From Halichondria panicea (taxonomy: Eukaryota > Porifera > Demospongiae > Suberitida > Halichondriidae): 64,000 bases of DNA. How positions within the stretch are numbered: the stretch's first letter is position 1; the number at the start of each line of letters is the position of its first letter. The position numbers and the translations under genes are program-made. Shown piece by piece: positions 34,516-45,722 of the stretch. The notes below the pieces were generated by a model. It saw only the letters and a list, made by a program, of their open reading frames with translations, made no database searches and was not told the origin of the DNA. Where the stretch lies: NCBI RefSeq assembly GCF_963675165.1, contig NC_087390.1, positions 6,052,250 to 6,116,249 of the forward strand. Direction: 5' to 3'.

Positions 34516-35697
34516 ATTTCTACTAGAGAAGAAGATTGGTGTGAACCAGCCTAAGAGACTGGAGAAAGCTCGCATCCTCATCGCCAACACTGCCATGGAT
34601 ACTGACAAGATCAAGGTGTTTGGGTCCAAAGTACGTGTGGACTCCACTGCCAAAGTAGCTGAGCTGGAAATGGCCGAAAAAGTGAGAAAAAAATTGGTAG
34701 TTTTAATTTCTTTCACTTTTACTCGTGTGTGTACGCGTTGTAGTTTTGTTGGCTCATTCTGTTGTTGTTTATTGCCTCCCCAGGAGAAAATGAAGGATAA
34801 GGTTGATCTCATTCTCAAGCACAACATCAACTGCTTCATTAACAGGCAAGGAAAATGCTCGTTATAAAAAAAAGACGGAATTTCTTAGCTCTATATTTAT
34901 GTATACCTTCCCACACACACACACACAACACACACACAGGCAGCTCATCTACAACTATCCCGAGCAGCTGTTTTCCGATGTGGGAGTCATGGCAATAGAG
35001 CACGCTGACTTTGAGGGCATAGAGCGATTGGCGCTGGTATTGGGCGGAGAGATTGTATCGACCTTTGGTGACCCCGAGAAGGTCAAGATCGGAACATGCG
35101 ACGTTATTGAAGAGATTATGATCGGAGAGGACATGGTGAGATATGTCATGTGATACCATATAGCGGGTAATTTTTGTGGGGTAAAGAATTTGTTTATCTG
35201 GAAAACGGTGGTTTTTGCACAAATTAATAATATTTGCCTCTTTTAAGTAGTGAACAAGGCCTAGGAGGTGGTGTCTAGATCCAACCACCACCACCGACCA
35301 GTGTAGGGACACTATGCTGCACTGTACTATGTTTAATAGTTATTTTGTAGCCACTGTGTAGAGCTACCTAGAAACTGTCGAAGTCTACGCACACCCTCAC
35401 GTGCACTTATTAAGATTGTGTGTTTTGGCATGTGATGAATTTCTTTATCTGACACCTCTTGTTTGAGCGCAGTCAATGAGCAAAATTTTATTATCTGATG
35501 CCAATTAAATCTAGAATTTGTTATAGATGCGCACACACCCACACGCGCACACACCTCACACCACACACACAGCTGATTCGCTTCTCTGGTGTGGCCCTCG
35601 GTGAGGCTTGCTCCATCGTGATTCGTGGAGCTACTCAGCAGATCCTGGATGAGTCAGAGCGCTCCCTCCACGATGCTCTGTGTGTACTACAGGTGAG
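34050..35697 (+). pseudogene. CCT2: CCT2 exons 6-10, detached fragment
   Basis: Exons encoding [20 protein letters not shown] through [12 protein letters not shown] match the complete gene at 54,720-56,520 at very high identity, including the GC donor after NCFINR and the AC-rich acceptors. The fragment starts in the intron before exon 6 and stops inside exon 10 at CTACAG, beyond which the sequence is unrelated (the full copy continues into [12 protein letters not shown]). No CCT2 start lies upstream: exons 1-5 of what may be the same broken copy are downstream at 38,974. It cannot make a chaperonin subunit as placed. Confidence 0.8.
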
Positions 35698-35937
35698 TTC
35701 CCAGTCTCTGCACAATCTGTAACTCTATAATAGGGGTATACTGGTTCTTGCACCTCCTGTAGGGGACGGCTCCTGAGTGACCGGCTGTGAAGGCACCAGC
35801 AGTTCCCCATTCGCTGCTACAGAAGTTCTTAGTCTCGGTGTCATAGGCGCTAGGCGCGAGTGACTCCCCCAAATAATGACTCCCGGTCACTCCTACCTAG
35901 TCACCAGTGACCCCCGGTCACTCATGCCTAGGAATAA
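35698..35937. other. spacer after the CCT2 fragment
   Basis: No gene seen. It contains several GTCACTC-type repeats (TGACCGGC, GACTCCCGGTCACTC, ACCCCCGGTCACTC) between 35,775 and 35,925. Confidence 0.35.
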
Positions 35938-35940
35938 ATA

Positions 35941-37020
35941 GCCTCGATCCCAGGCCGAGTTTTCGCTTTTATAACGGTTAGGCGAACAACTGGGCCTGGT
36001 ACTAGTTGTCTGCGCATGCGTCAGTCGTTCGTCAGATTCTGACGAATGGATATTCTCGTTCACTTTCGTGACATTTATATTCGTGTACTATCGTGTACTA
36101 GAAGTCAGTTCCCGTTTTATCATTATTGGAATCGATTGGAATGGCTCTTAGCTGAAGCTTCTCTCTTCTCTGAAGCTTATTCTGAAGACTGAACAACAAG
36201 GGAAGAGGTATAAAGCTTTGTCAAGCTTGTTAAGGTCAGATATTTTTGTGTGGGCCCTATGGCTATGCTATCAAGTCTTGTTCATGTTTGGCAAGAATGT
36301 AGGTAGACTATAGTTTCATCATTAATATGGTGGATCAAGTGAAGAGTGTGAGGTAGAGAACTTGGTGCTGCCATCATCAGCTCGTCGACAATGACACTAT
36401 AACCGAGAAATTTAATACGTATAGATCTACACGTATTTAAAATGTCTACTTCTCTGTACAGGAGCAATGGCTAATATCCAGCTATCCCAACAGTGCTCCT
36501 CTTGGCTATACTAACGGACGAGACTGGACAGTTTGAGGTAAGGGTTTAACCGTCTTTGGTTTCTTTTAACATTGTCCTATACTTACAGACACAGGACTGG
36601 AGTATGACCTGCTCATTCGAGCGTTGCTGGGTAGCTCAGAGACATCAAGAGAATCTACGTTTTCTCAAGCAATGAGTTACGAGTTGGGGCCTAGAATCAG
36701 AGAAGTCCAGCAGCCTGCTAAATCTTTTTGAAACGTAATTTGAAGGCATTCAATCATCCTGAAGTTGCCCTGGGTCACTGTAATTGTGCTGCAGCACAAC
36801 TGGCAACTCCCCAGGCCTTTGTGAAGCAGCTCCCTATGTGCATCTTTTGTGTACTCACTCTGTGCATTTTCTGTGTACAAATTTCTATTATTGATTTATT
36901 AAATATTTTTGCCGACCACAAATATACAATGAAAATTTGACGCATGCGCAGACAACTAGTACCAGGCCCAGTTGTTCGCCTAACCGTTATAAAAGCAAAA
37001 ACTCGGCCTGGGATCGAGGC
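35941..37020. mobile_element. about 1.08-kb element with long inverted ends of the TAGCCTCG family
   Basis: The left end TAGCCTCGATCCCAGGCCG continues to CTGGTACTAGTTGTCTGCGC. The right end is the inverse, from GCGCAGACAACTAGTACCAG to TCGAGGCTA, giving inverted repeats of about 85 bases. The interior includes about 150 bases (36,268-36,415) almost identical to 33,834-33,988, and two short open stretches bounded by splice-like signals (36,463-36,537, and 36,590-36,731 reading TGLEYDLLIRALLGSS). I recognise no transposase. It may be the longer relative of the small hairpins. The interior open stretches could be remnants of a captured host gene. Confidence 0.6.
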
Positions 37021-37021
37021 T

Positions 37022-37128
37022 AAGCCTAGCCTCGATCCCAGGCCGAGTTTTCGCTTTTATAACGGTTAGTATAGTTGTTTGCCTAACCGTTATAAAAGCG
37101 AAAACTCGGCCTGGGATCGAGGCTAGCC
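37022..37128. mobile_element. tandem second hairpin element
   Basis: Another TAGCCTCGATCCCAGGCC hairpin directly abuts the right end of the preceding element. Its arms are long and its loop short (AACGGTTAGTATAGTTGTTTG region). Insertion of one family member beside another is likely. Confidence 0.7.
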
Positions 37129-37308
37129 AGTACTGTACTTTGAGCATGGGAATGTAGTATAAAATAATTATCCGCATGCGCATTTGGGTTATGGCTAGTG
37201 TAACAAGAATTCATTTATTAATCATGAGCATGGAGATGCAATCAATGAATCTTATATCTGGCACCCCCCACGCATGCAAAGGGATGTGTATCAAGTCAGA
37301 AAAACAAT

Positions 37309-38745
37309 ATGGCTGCTGCTGTGTCTACTGCAAGTGAGGATAGTATTGAGTTTAGAGCTTTTACTGAACTATACCACAAACTCACAAATGGGATCAAGTC
37401 TGGTTTGATGGATGTGTGCCTTCCAGCCTTCTCAAAACATCTTTTTCCCCCTGAAGTGAAAAGTAAAGTACTAGATAATGCTTCACTTTTAAGCATTGAA
37501 CAAAGGGCCAATGTTATGCTGGAAGCTATTCACAATCTGATCAAGAATTGTCCATCCGTGTACGATGAATTTGCCGACATTTTGGTGACGATTCCTTCGA
37601 TGAAATACTTAGCTGATGCGATGAAACAAAAGAAAGAAACACTAGCCAATTCAATGGACAGAAGACTGAGCTCTTACTTGATTATACCAAATACTACATC
37701 AGCACGCCTTGATTCAAGGATAGTGGAACTTGATTCGACCGCAGTAAGAGACTTAGTAGTAACAGATTTGGAAGTCTATCCTGATCCAATGGAACCTGTT
37801 GTGGAAGAGAGAACAGCTAACAAAGTTAACTGGAGTGATTGTGTAGAGCTAGCCTCGTCCCCATGCCCAGCACTTCCTCCAAGGCCTGCGGAGAGGGCTA
37901 ATGTTGCAGGGCCTGCCCAGACTGTGCCAACTGAAGATCAGCAAAGACAACAGTCTCTTTGGGAGCACTTCATTGAAGGTTTGTCATACAATGCCATGTT
38001 ATTGCTATACTAGTCAATATACTATGTACAACACATTGCAGTGATTAAAAGTCTCTCTCGTTGCACTAAAGTACTTTTGTTTGGTAAGTCTAGTCTATAT
38101 GACGTTTATAACTGAATTCGATTGACTTGTCAATTCCTCTGTTTGTAGGAATTTTTTTCGCTTGCTTATTCCTGATAGTATTTGGAATCACTGCAATAGG
38201 ATTTGGTGAGCAATGTGATAATAATTATTATTGCAACATAATTATAGTACGTCTGTTACAGCTATAACAGATTGATTGATTTTGTGTTTTCAGGAATTGA
38301 ACACTTGAATGGTTTTGTGTCTTGCAACACACCCGTCTATCCTGGAGTATTCTCCATCATATTTGGGATGTTACTCCTCTTTGCTGCTCTTACACTCGGA
38401 CTATCGTACACGAGCACAACACTCATCATTGAGCTTGGCTGGATTGAAGACAACCAAGAAGAGAAGCTACGAGTACCAGTGTTTTGCATGGCATTAGGAT
38501 TCGTTTCCCAGATGTTTGGAGCAATTTTATATATTATTGAGCTTGTATATTCCTTTGTATTGGCTACGTATGTATACAACTTTGATGGGTATGCAGAGCA
38601 AAATCCAGATGCAGTTTGCGAGGGATCGTTTTATGGACTTTTGTATGTGGAGTTACTTCTCATTCAGATACCATTTTTCGTAGCTTGTATCATTTTTATT
38701 ATTCGAAGCATTGTTCTGGTAGTTTTGGCAGTATATAGAAAGTGA
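37309..38745 (+). CDS. CARD-like, four-transmembrane protein
   Basis: Four exons (37,309-37,978; 38,042-38,083; 38,149-38,205; 38,294-38,745), all joined in phase 1, encode 406 residues from MAAAVSTASEDSIEF. Residues about 12-105 look like a death-fold helical bundle (FTELYHKLTNGIKSGLMDV ... HLFPPEV ... NLIKNCPSVYDEF), closest in feel to a CARD. A linker with a short Pro patch follows. Four hydrophobic segments come last: FFACLFLIVFGITAIGF at about 239-256, GVFSIIFGMLLLFAALTLG at 274-293, a long third segment near 317-350, and one near 370-403. The N-terminal death-fold on a tetraspan membrane anchor suggests a membrane-tethered signalling adaptor; this is inference. The C-terminal half is repeated as a damaged copy at 51,643-52,459. 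The gene ends about 230 bases before the CCT2 start codon on the same strand. Confidence 0.75.
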
Positions 38746-38777
38746 TATTTGTGTGGTAAACATTGTGCGATTCAAAG

Positions 38778-38826
38778 TAGCCTCGAATCCAGGCCGATTA
38801 AAATACGGCCTGGTCTCGAGGCTAGA
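38778..38826. mobile_element. short hairpin of the TAGCCTCG family
   Basis: TAGCCTCGAATCCAGGCCG followed at once by its inverse CGGCCTGGTCTCGAGGCTA, with a loop of about 8 bases. Only half of this hairpin remains at 51,614-51,640, where it joins directly to the truncated four-TM copy. Confidence 0.7.
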
Positions 38827-38973
38827 TTCAAAGCGGCGTGATTTCAAAGCCTCCGAGCTCGTTCTTTTGTTTCCTCTTTTATTACCTCTAATTTAGAGTC
38901 TAAAGGAGACCTTCTCCACGTGGTCGCGAGATTCACTATCACAGCTATACAGTACAGTCTAGTCTATTGAGCT

Positions 38974-40758
38974 ATGGCGTCTCTCCAGCCGGTAAATATA
39001 TTCCAGAGAGGAGCAGAGGAAGAGCGAGCAGAGACAGCAAGGCTGGTACGATAGGGTACAGGGTACGGGTAAGGGGAGTGGTCACATGTACATTATCTTG
39101 ATGAACATTACACTATACTCTACTAGCTAGCAAGTCACTGACTGGGGATTGGAGAATGAATATTAAAAGCTTGTGGATATGTTATCTAGCCAGTAGCCTC
39201 GTGTACTGTAGCAGATCATCGTAGTTTAATATACGTTGGATTATCACACGTTTTAATAATAGTTTGCAAACAATTAACTTCTTGTGTTTTCCTCGTCCCC
39301 TGCAGTCCTCGTTTGTGGGTGCTATTGCCATCGGCGACCTCATCAAGTCCACCCTCGGACCAAAGGGAATGGTATGTGTGTGTGTGTGTGGTGTGAGGGG
39401 CGCAAAGTCCAATTGCCAGATAATAATACCATTCTTGAAATCGTTTTCATACACTAAAAACCTAACAATTGAAAATATTGAAGATGGCTTCACTTTAATA
39501 ACTCTTGCACAGGACAAAGTGCTTATCTGCAATGGTCCCCATGACAATGGTATCCAGGTAACCAACGACGGAGCCACCATCCTCAAGAGCATTGGTGTGG
39601 ACAATCCTGCAGCAAAGTATACGATTATAATAATAATGGTGTGATAATCATATTGTCTGTCTGTCCGTATATAGTACAATACATGTAGTGATGTTGTTGC
39701 AGCTGCTACTAGTGATACAGGTCATGCATACGCCAGCTGGTTTGGCTCCTTCGCAAAGTTTTTCACCCGTAAAATATTCTAGTACATGTAATAATTACAT
39801 TTTACATATATGGGTTTAGAGTTCATAATGAGGTCACCTCCATACATGTGCATGGTAGCTCTGTAATGATTGGCTTCATGTTACAGTAATTCAACCCACA
39901 CACCACACACACACACCCCCCCCCCACACACACACACACACATCTATCCATGACAACGGTATCCAGGTAACCAACGACGGAGCCACTATCCTCAAGAGTA
40001 TTGGTGTGGACAATCCTGCAGCAAAGGTTCTAGTAGGTCAGTCAAGTGGGGGGAAATTTAGGAAGACTTATTAATTCATACAATCGAACTTCTAAATTTT
40101 TCGTAGGTAATGTACGTGCACACACCTCACATGCACAGACACAGACACACACACACACAGAAATCTCCAAGGTTCAGGATGACGAGGTTGGAGATGGTAC
40201 TACCAGTGTCACCATGCTAGCCTGCGAGCTGCTCAGGGTAAGTGTGTGTGTATGGAGCGCACTCGTCTCTCCTCTGTTAAGATGGGTTAATTTTACACTA
40301 AAACTTTGATCTGAGCATATTATTTGATAGGCCTTGTCTAGAGCTACAGAATGGATATCTCAGTTTTGGTATTGATTGAAGTTATGGCCTCACAAAGTAG
40401 CTTACCAAAATTATTCGGTTTCAGAAAATACACTTTATTGGTACTTTTGTCAGTTTTACCCCCTCCTAAAACTTTGCCCTGAACATATCATGTGATCACC
40501 TCGTCTAGAGCTACAGAACGTTTACAATATTGGGCACCCATTTCTTAAGTTATCCGTAATCGTGTGAAATGTGACCCCCACCCACACACACACTTTTCAC
40601 ACTCGTCACAGGAGGGGGAGAGTCTGATCTCACGAAAGATCCACCCTCAGACGATTGTGAGTGGGTGGAGGAGAGCGGTGGAATGTGCACGAGAGGCACT
40701 CACCAAGGTTGCCAGGGACAACAGTGCCGACACTACCAAGTTTGAGGAGGTCAGATCA
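38974..40758 (+). pseudogene. CCT2: CCT2 exons 1-5, detached fragment with duplicated exon 3
   Basis: The start [20 protein letters not shown] is at 38,974. Exons 2 ([20 protein letters not shown]), 3, 4 ([20 protein letters not shown]) and 5 ([16 protein letters not shown]) follow, ending near 40,750. Exon 3 is present twice: once complete at the 5' side but lacking a usable donor (about 39,514-39,618), and again as a 3' portion ending in a good donor (about 39,949-40,036). Exons 6-13 do not follow; the next sequence is SINE-like and then the end of the UBX-LRR gene. Coding changes against the complete copy are few (for example EGESL versus EAESL). As placed it cannot encode a full subunit. 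Confidence 0.8.
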
Positions 40759-40977
40759 TGAAAACTGATAAAGTACATTTCTCTTTCCTAGTGATATTTG
40801 CCTGAATTATGAAGTGGTAGCTATTTTCAAATCCTCCATCTTACTCTGCTTCTTTACATGCTTTACATGAAGGTTAATATATACATGCATATTTGCCCAT
40901 GTAATTGTGGTTTTGCTGTTGGCAATATTCTGTTGCAAGTACAATACACTGTAACAATATCTCTGGGTAGGGAATAA

Positions 40978-41070
40978 TAGGTGTGGCTTAGTGGTTAGGG
41001 TGGTGGCTTCGTAGATTAGGTTATAGATTAGGCGTGGGTTTGATTCCCTCTTGGGGGACTTTTCTTCATT
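40978..41070 (+). repeat. tRNA-derived SINE head
   Basis: GTGTGGCTTAGTGGTTAGG (A-box) is followed about 45 bases later by GGGTTTGATTCCC (B-box). The 5' end does not pair with the 3' end as a tRNA acceptor stem would. The corresponding point in the other CCT2 copy (about 54,630) lacks it, so it marks a difference between the copies. Confidence 0.6.
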
Positions 41071-41690
41071 TCTTTACAAATCGGTTAGTAATTTCCCAAA
41101 ATTTTGAATACATCATACTCCTGCATGTCAAGTACATAATCAAGTTGCCTGTTTAGGTTCTGGGGCAATCTAATTGTGATTTGTTTGGCAATTCTCTGTT
41201 GCAAGTGCACTGCAAACTCTAAGAGGTGGTTAGTACCAGAAGCACATGACAGAGCGTCTTATCTCGGGAATCGCATCTCGTGCAAGTTTGCAAAGCATGA
41301 CCGCTAAGTGGGTCTGCAGGCGAGTGCTAATTGAGCTGATGGTGCAAGTATAGGTACTAGGTCAATAAAAGTGAAAAGCTACAGCTAGCTAGTTAGCTAT
41401 AGGCCTGGTAGTAAGCTCTCTCTTCTAAGAACCCAAGTAAGATCTCTACTGCAAAAACAAAACGCCTAGTATGTGTTAGCCTAGGTCTAGCAAATTTTCT
41501 CTTTACAAAGTAATTGGATATGCTCCTCTTTTAGAATTCTGTACCTCACCGATGACAGTCTCTTCCATGATGTATACCAACATCCATCAAAGATCTAGCT
41601 ATTCATTTTAGCTCTTTCTGGCTCAACCTAGCTCTCCTGCTGCTACAAAATCCGTTCTGATATTCACAGGCTGACCGCGATCTGTAATTA
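41071..41690. other. spacer, no gene seen
   Basis: One unit of the GGTGGTTAGTACC dispersed repeat is near 41,225. I see no coding exon. Confidence 0.35.
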
Positions 41691-41691
41691 T

Positions 41692-42241
41692 GCCTCTGTG
41701 CGCATGCGCAAGTGAGGTATACGGTAGTGTGTGTGTGTGTGTGTGTAGACTGCTACAGCTGCTCAAGGATGAATCAAGTGCAAGTAAGAGTTTCTATAGG
41801 CTTCTAGTCATGTTTTCTTGGATTTTAATTCGTGGATTTGCAAAATAATGCTTCGTTCTCGAGTTATGCCTAGTTTTGCTTACTTGGAATGCCATTGCAG
41901 CCTTTCAGAAGAGCACGTAGCCAAACTTGTTTACCAAGTGTTGCTACTCTACTTAGTAGTTAGCTCTGCACTAAAACGCTAGTTATTGGTAGCTGCAAGA
42001 GTGAGAAGAGAACTGCAAGGCTCTGCTGACTTGCAGCCATTAATTTTAAAATTTTGGCATCGATTGTTTTTAACAACACAATCATGGTCGATCATTACCC
42101 ACTATTTGAGTTTCCCTGTGATTCTGGATTTTGCATGCAGTAAAATGCTCATCATGATAATTATAATCAATGTGTGTAGCTTAGTAGCTTTATGTTGTGT
42201 AGCTTTGGCACCTCCACCGAGGCATCAGCACCTGCGGCCGG
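41692..42241. mobile_element. interspersed element with short terminal inverted repeats, copy 2
   Basis: About 90 percent similar by eye to 8,155-8,715, with the same ends (ATGCCTCTGTG, CACCGAGGCAT). Its right end joins directly to the UBX-LRR intron sequence equivalent to about 29,075, so it sits exactly at a rearrangement breakpoint. Confidence 0.55.
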
Positions 42242-43402
42242 TGCTCTCATAATTGTATTTCTTCCTTATTGTGTTCGTGCTGGAGCATGTTTGACTGTGT
42301 GTCCCCATTGCAGGGTTTCTACTGGCTTACCTCAATCTGATGGATTACTGTCATGTCACGGACCTGGGGATATCACATGTTAGTCACATGACCTCGCTGC
42401 AAGTACTGACTCTGAGTAGAACTAAACTGACGGATGAAGGAATGCCGTGTCTAATGGGTACGTTATAGTGGCTGAACTTAATCCCTTATACCATAATTAT
42501 ACATGTAGCGCGAAATTTTCGAGGTGCCTAATTTTCGCTGTTTTTGAGGGTTAGCAACTCTCTAACAAAAATTGTTCCAAGAACATAACGTCCGATTTCA
42601 AAGCTGAAAAATCCATTTGATAGATAATGCTGTATAATGTACTTAGTTAAATCAGCGATTTTTAGAGGCCCAAATCGTCCTTTTAAATTACATGTATCAT
42701 ACACATTGTACGTTTCTCTCCCTCTAGCATTGACTGGACTTCATGAGCTGAGTCTGGACAACACGCTGGTGACTGATGCTGGAGTCATGTGCCTTTCGTC
42801 TCTCACTCGATTGGACGTACTCAGCCTCTCAGACACTAAGTAAGTGGGTGTGAATGTGTGAGGGGTGAGGTGGGCGGTAGTGTGTGTATGTGTGTATGTG
42901 TGTAGACTAGAGGGACAGTAAAATGTGTTAGTATTTATGCCCGTTGCATGTGCAGCCCTATATATAGATTGTATCAGATTCTTTGTATTTTTGTTTCCAG
43001 GGTGACCAGTCAGTTTATCCTGGACGGGTGCCTGGACGCACTGGGCATGCTCAGTAAGCTCAACCTCAGTCGTACAACGGTGTGTGATAGTGGGATGACC
43101 AGACTACAGCTGCCCTCTCTGACCATGCTCAATGTCAACTGGACCTGTGTAACTGAGATGACGTCTTTGGATACACTGCGAAGGGGTGAGTGTGTGTGGA
43201 GTGGAGTGTGTGTGTGTGTGGGGAGGGGTATAATGTTTACAGTGGAATTGGAATCCCTTTTAGTGGCCAAACATAATTATGGATGAAGATAAAAAATTAA
43301 GGTCATGTCCCAAATAAACAATTTGTTCTTTATATAATTATTGGCCAAAACTTTGTTCCCCAAAGAAGTCCGTTATAAAAAAGTGGGTTCCACTGTTACG
43401 TG

Positions 43403-43606
43403 TACCGTATAGCGGAACATTTTTTGTGGGGTGCAAAATTTCGCGTTTCTCGAGGGCAGAGCAGTAACACGATAATTAGTTTTCACATGCAAAGCTGTTG
43501 GTGGATGTGGTTTCCTGGCATTGAAACGCGAATATTAGAACCCACGAAAATTTCTACTGAGGGCTCTGGAACCAAATATATAGCGAAAATTTCCCGCTAT
43601 ACGGTA
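43403..43606. mobile_element. MITE with TACCGTATAGCGG ends
   Basis: About 204 bases with inverted ends TACCGTATAGCGG / CCGCTATACGGTA and further inverted pairing inside (GTGGGGTGCAAAATTTCGCG against CACGAAAATT). TA at each end suits a TA target site. Degenerate relatives are at 14,022-14,215 and 35,155-35,190. Confidence 0.7.
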
Positions 43607-43628
43607 TGTTGTGCATAGCGTATAAGCT

Positions 43629-44334
43629 CTATTTAAGGTGCCACATACAAATATTTACGCTGGTATATATAGGTGGCTGTATTCAGAGGTAGAAAATTAG
43701 TTTTGAGGCTGGATGGCGTACGTGTCTTTAGAGGGCTGCCTTCTAATTGGAGGTAAAAAAACAGCTTTTCCAACCTCTACTATGGCCACCTTTACCAGCG
43801 TAATTATTTTTATGTGGCGCCTCAGAGGAAGTACGACACACGGTCACATGACTAGCCAAAAGGATTATAAATCTCATTAACTTGTGCATTCAAGAGTATG
43901 TACTTTGATAGTGGATTTGGTTTGGCGTGTATCTTTCAAGAAATCCACTTAACGTTTCTAAGATCAGGCTGGTTGATTGTTGGTTTATGCTGATGTGAAA
44001 TAGCTTTTCAACCAATTTTAGCCACCACTTAGATTTTGAGATATTATTGTAATTCTGTTTTAATAAGTATTCTGTGCCTGCATTCAGGATAGGATCACTA
44101 CCAACATCTGAGCCTTGGTTCTTACAACAAATCTAATCTCTATTTGTAAAACTCTAGCTACTAGCCAGCAACGAGTTGTATGCTCTAAACTTGTCTCTTT
44201 ATGGCGCTTACTTGCCACCAGCTGAATGGAATGAATTTTTAACGACTTCTTTGTCTTTCTTGCCTTCAATCAAGAAATAGCAGCCATGTGAGCTTAACCG
44301 AGTGTCGTACCTCCTCTGGTGGTGCCTTAAATAG
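43629..44334. mobile_element. about 700-bp foldback element in a UBX-LRR intron
   Basis: The ends are CTATTTAAGGTGCCAC and GTGGTGCCTTAAATAG, an inverted pair with two mismatches. A second inverted pair lies inside (GCCACATACAAATATTTACG against TAATTATTTTTATGTGGCGC). No coding capacity is seen. Confidence 0.6.
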
Positions 44335-45465
44335 CCGAATATACGCCATGACGTCACGTTGCGGGAACACCCCCGCAGCCATATTGATTTTTAAAAAATG
44401 CACAAATTAATCAGTTCTTAGAAAACTGTTCGTAACTTGAAAGCGCTTCGACTTTTGATTGTGCAAGTTAGACTAGGAAGAAAGACCAGTCAAAGATCTA
44501 CAAGATGATGCCCGAATCGCTTACTATCTCGAAGGTTTGGCTGTGATCTGCTTCTGTCAAGCGGTAAGTAGTAGTTGCGTATAGTACTACTTTGTTACAT
44601 GGCTTTTTCGATTCGCTAGAAGCTTCATACAGCCTAATACTTATTGTACTAAGTATATAGGACGTAGCTGTAGAGTTTGTAGTGCTGAGAAGCGTTGCTT
44701 AGCCTTTTTCTGTGCAGCTACACAAGGTACTGGGTGTGGCTTATAACCAGAGGCAGCTATGTGTAAAGAGAAACAGTGGCAGTGGTAAAAAGGTGAGTAC
44801 AAGCTTCCTAAGCTGTATGTTGACTCTACTGAATGTTTAGAGTCTACTTTAGGGCCTGCATCACCTATTATAGACTTCAATTTATTTAAAATCAGGCGCA
44901 TAAAATTAATGTTAAAAATACAACCGGTTGTAGTTGCTATAGTACTTGTTCGTACTTGTTGCATGCGTTTGTAGAATCGCTAGAAGCTCTATGGTCTGGT
45001 ACTGACTGTACATGGTAGATAGTAGTTGTATCTAGAATTGGTAGTGCTAAGCAGCATTGATTAGCCTTCTTTGTGTACATATGTACACTACATGTAGGTG
45101 TGGCTGGATCCAATAATCAGAGGTGGGGCCGCGTATGTACAGTGAACAGAGGAACAGTGGCAGTAGCAGCGAGGTGAGCCAGGATACGTATTACGTTTGT
45201 TGACTGCAATAACCTATTATGTAATTATATATAGCCCTTGAATAGTAAAATAATAGCCTCGCCTTTCGTTCTTCGAGCCTTGAAAAACATTTTTTGGACC
45301 ATCAGTAACGATTATAATTCTTTGCGTAACTAACAATAGATATAAAAAGTGTCTGATGTCTGTGGCTACTGCCATGAATACTTCGCTGTCAATTGATCAC
45401 TGCCACTGGGTCCCTTTTGGAGTACCTTGGAGTCGCCTCTGTCAAGAGTAGAATACATGGTTAGA
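44335..45465. repeat. degenerate tandem duplication inside the expanded intron
   Basis: Two related blocks, about 44,600-44,795 and 44,965-45,175, each run from a TCGCTAGAAGCT motif through a TAGCCTT motif to AACAGTGGCAGT, followed by AGGTGAG. They are around 70 percent alike by eye. No reading frame is conserved. Confidence 0.4.
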
Positions 45466-45722
45466 CACACGCACACATACAAGCATACACAAACACTCCC
45501 GTACACACACACACACCCACACCCACACACATGCACACCCACACACACAAATCCACACACACACACGCAAACACACACACACACACACACACTGACACAT
45601 ACGTACGCAAACACACACACACACACACATGCACACTCACACACACATAAATCCACACACACACGCGCATGCAAACACACACACACACACACACAAATCC
45701 ACTTACACACATACACGCGCAC
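45466..45722. repeat. AC-rich minisatellite
   Basis: About 250 bases of AC repeat interrupted by AAATCCAC, ACGCA and TACGCA units in a loosely periodic way. Long frames reading THTHTH or VCVCV through it are low-complexity artefacts. Confidence 0.85.
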
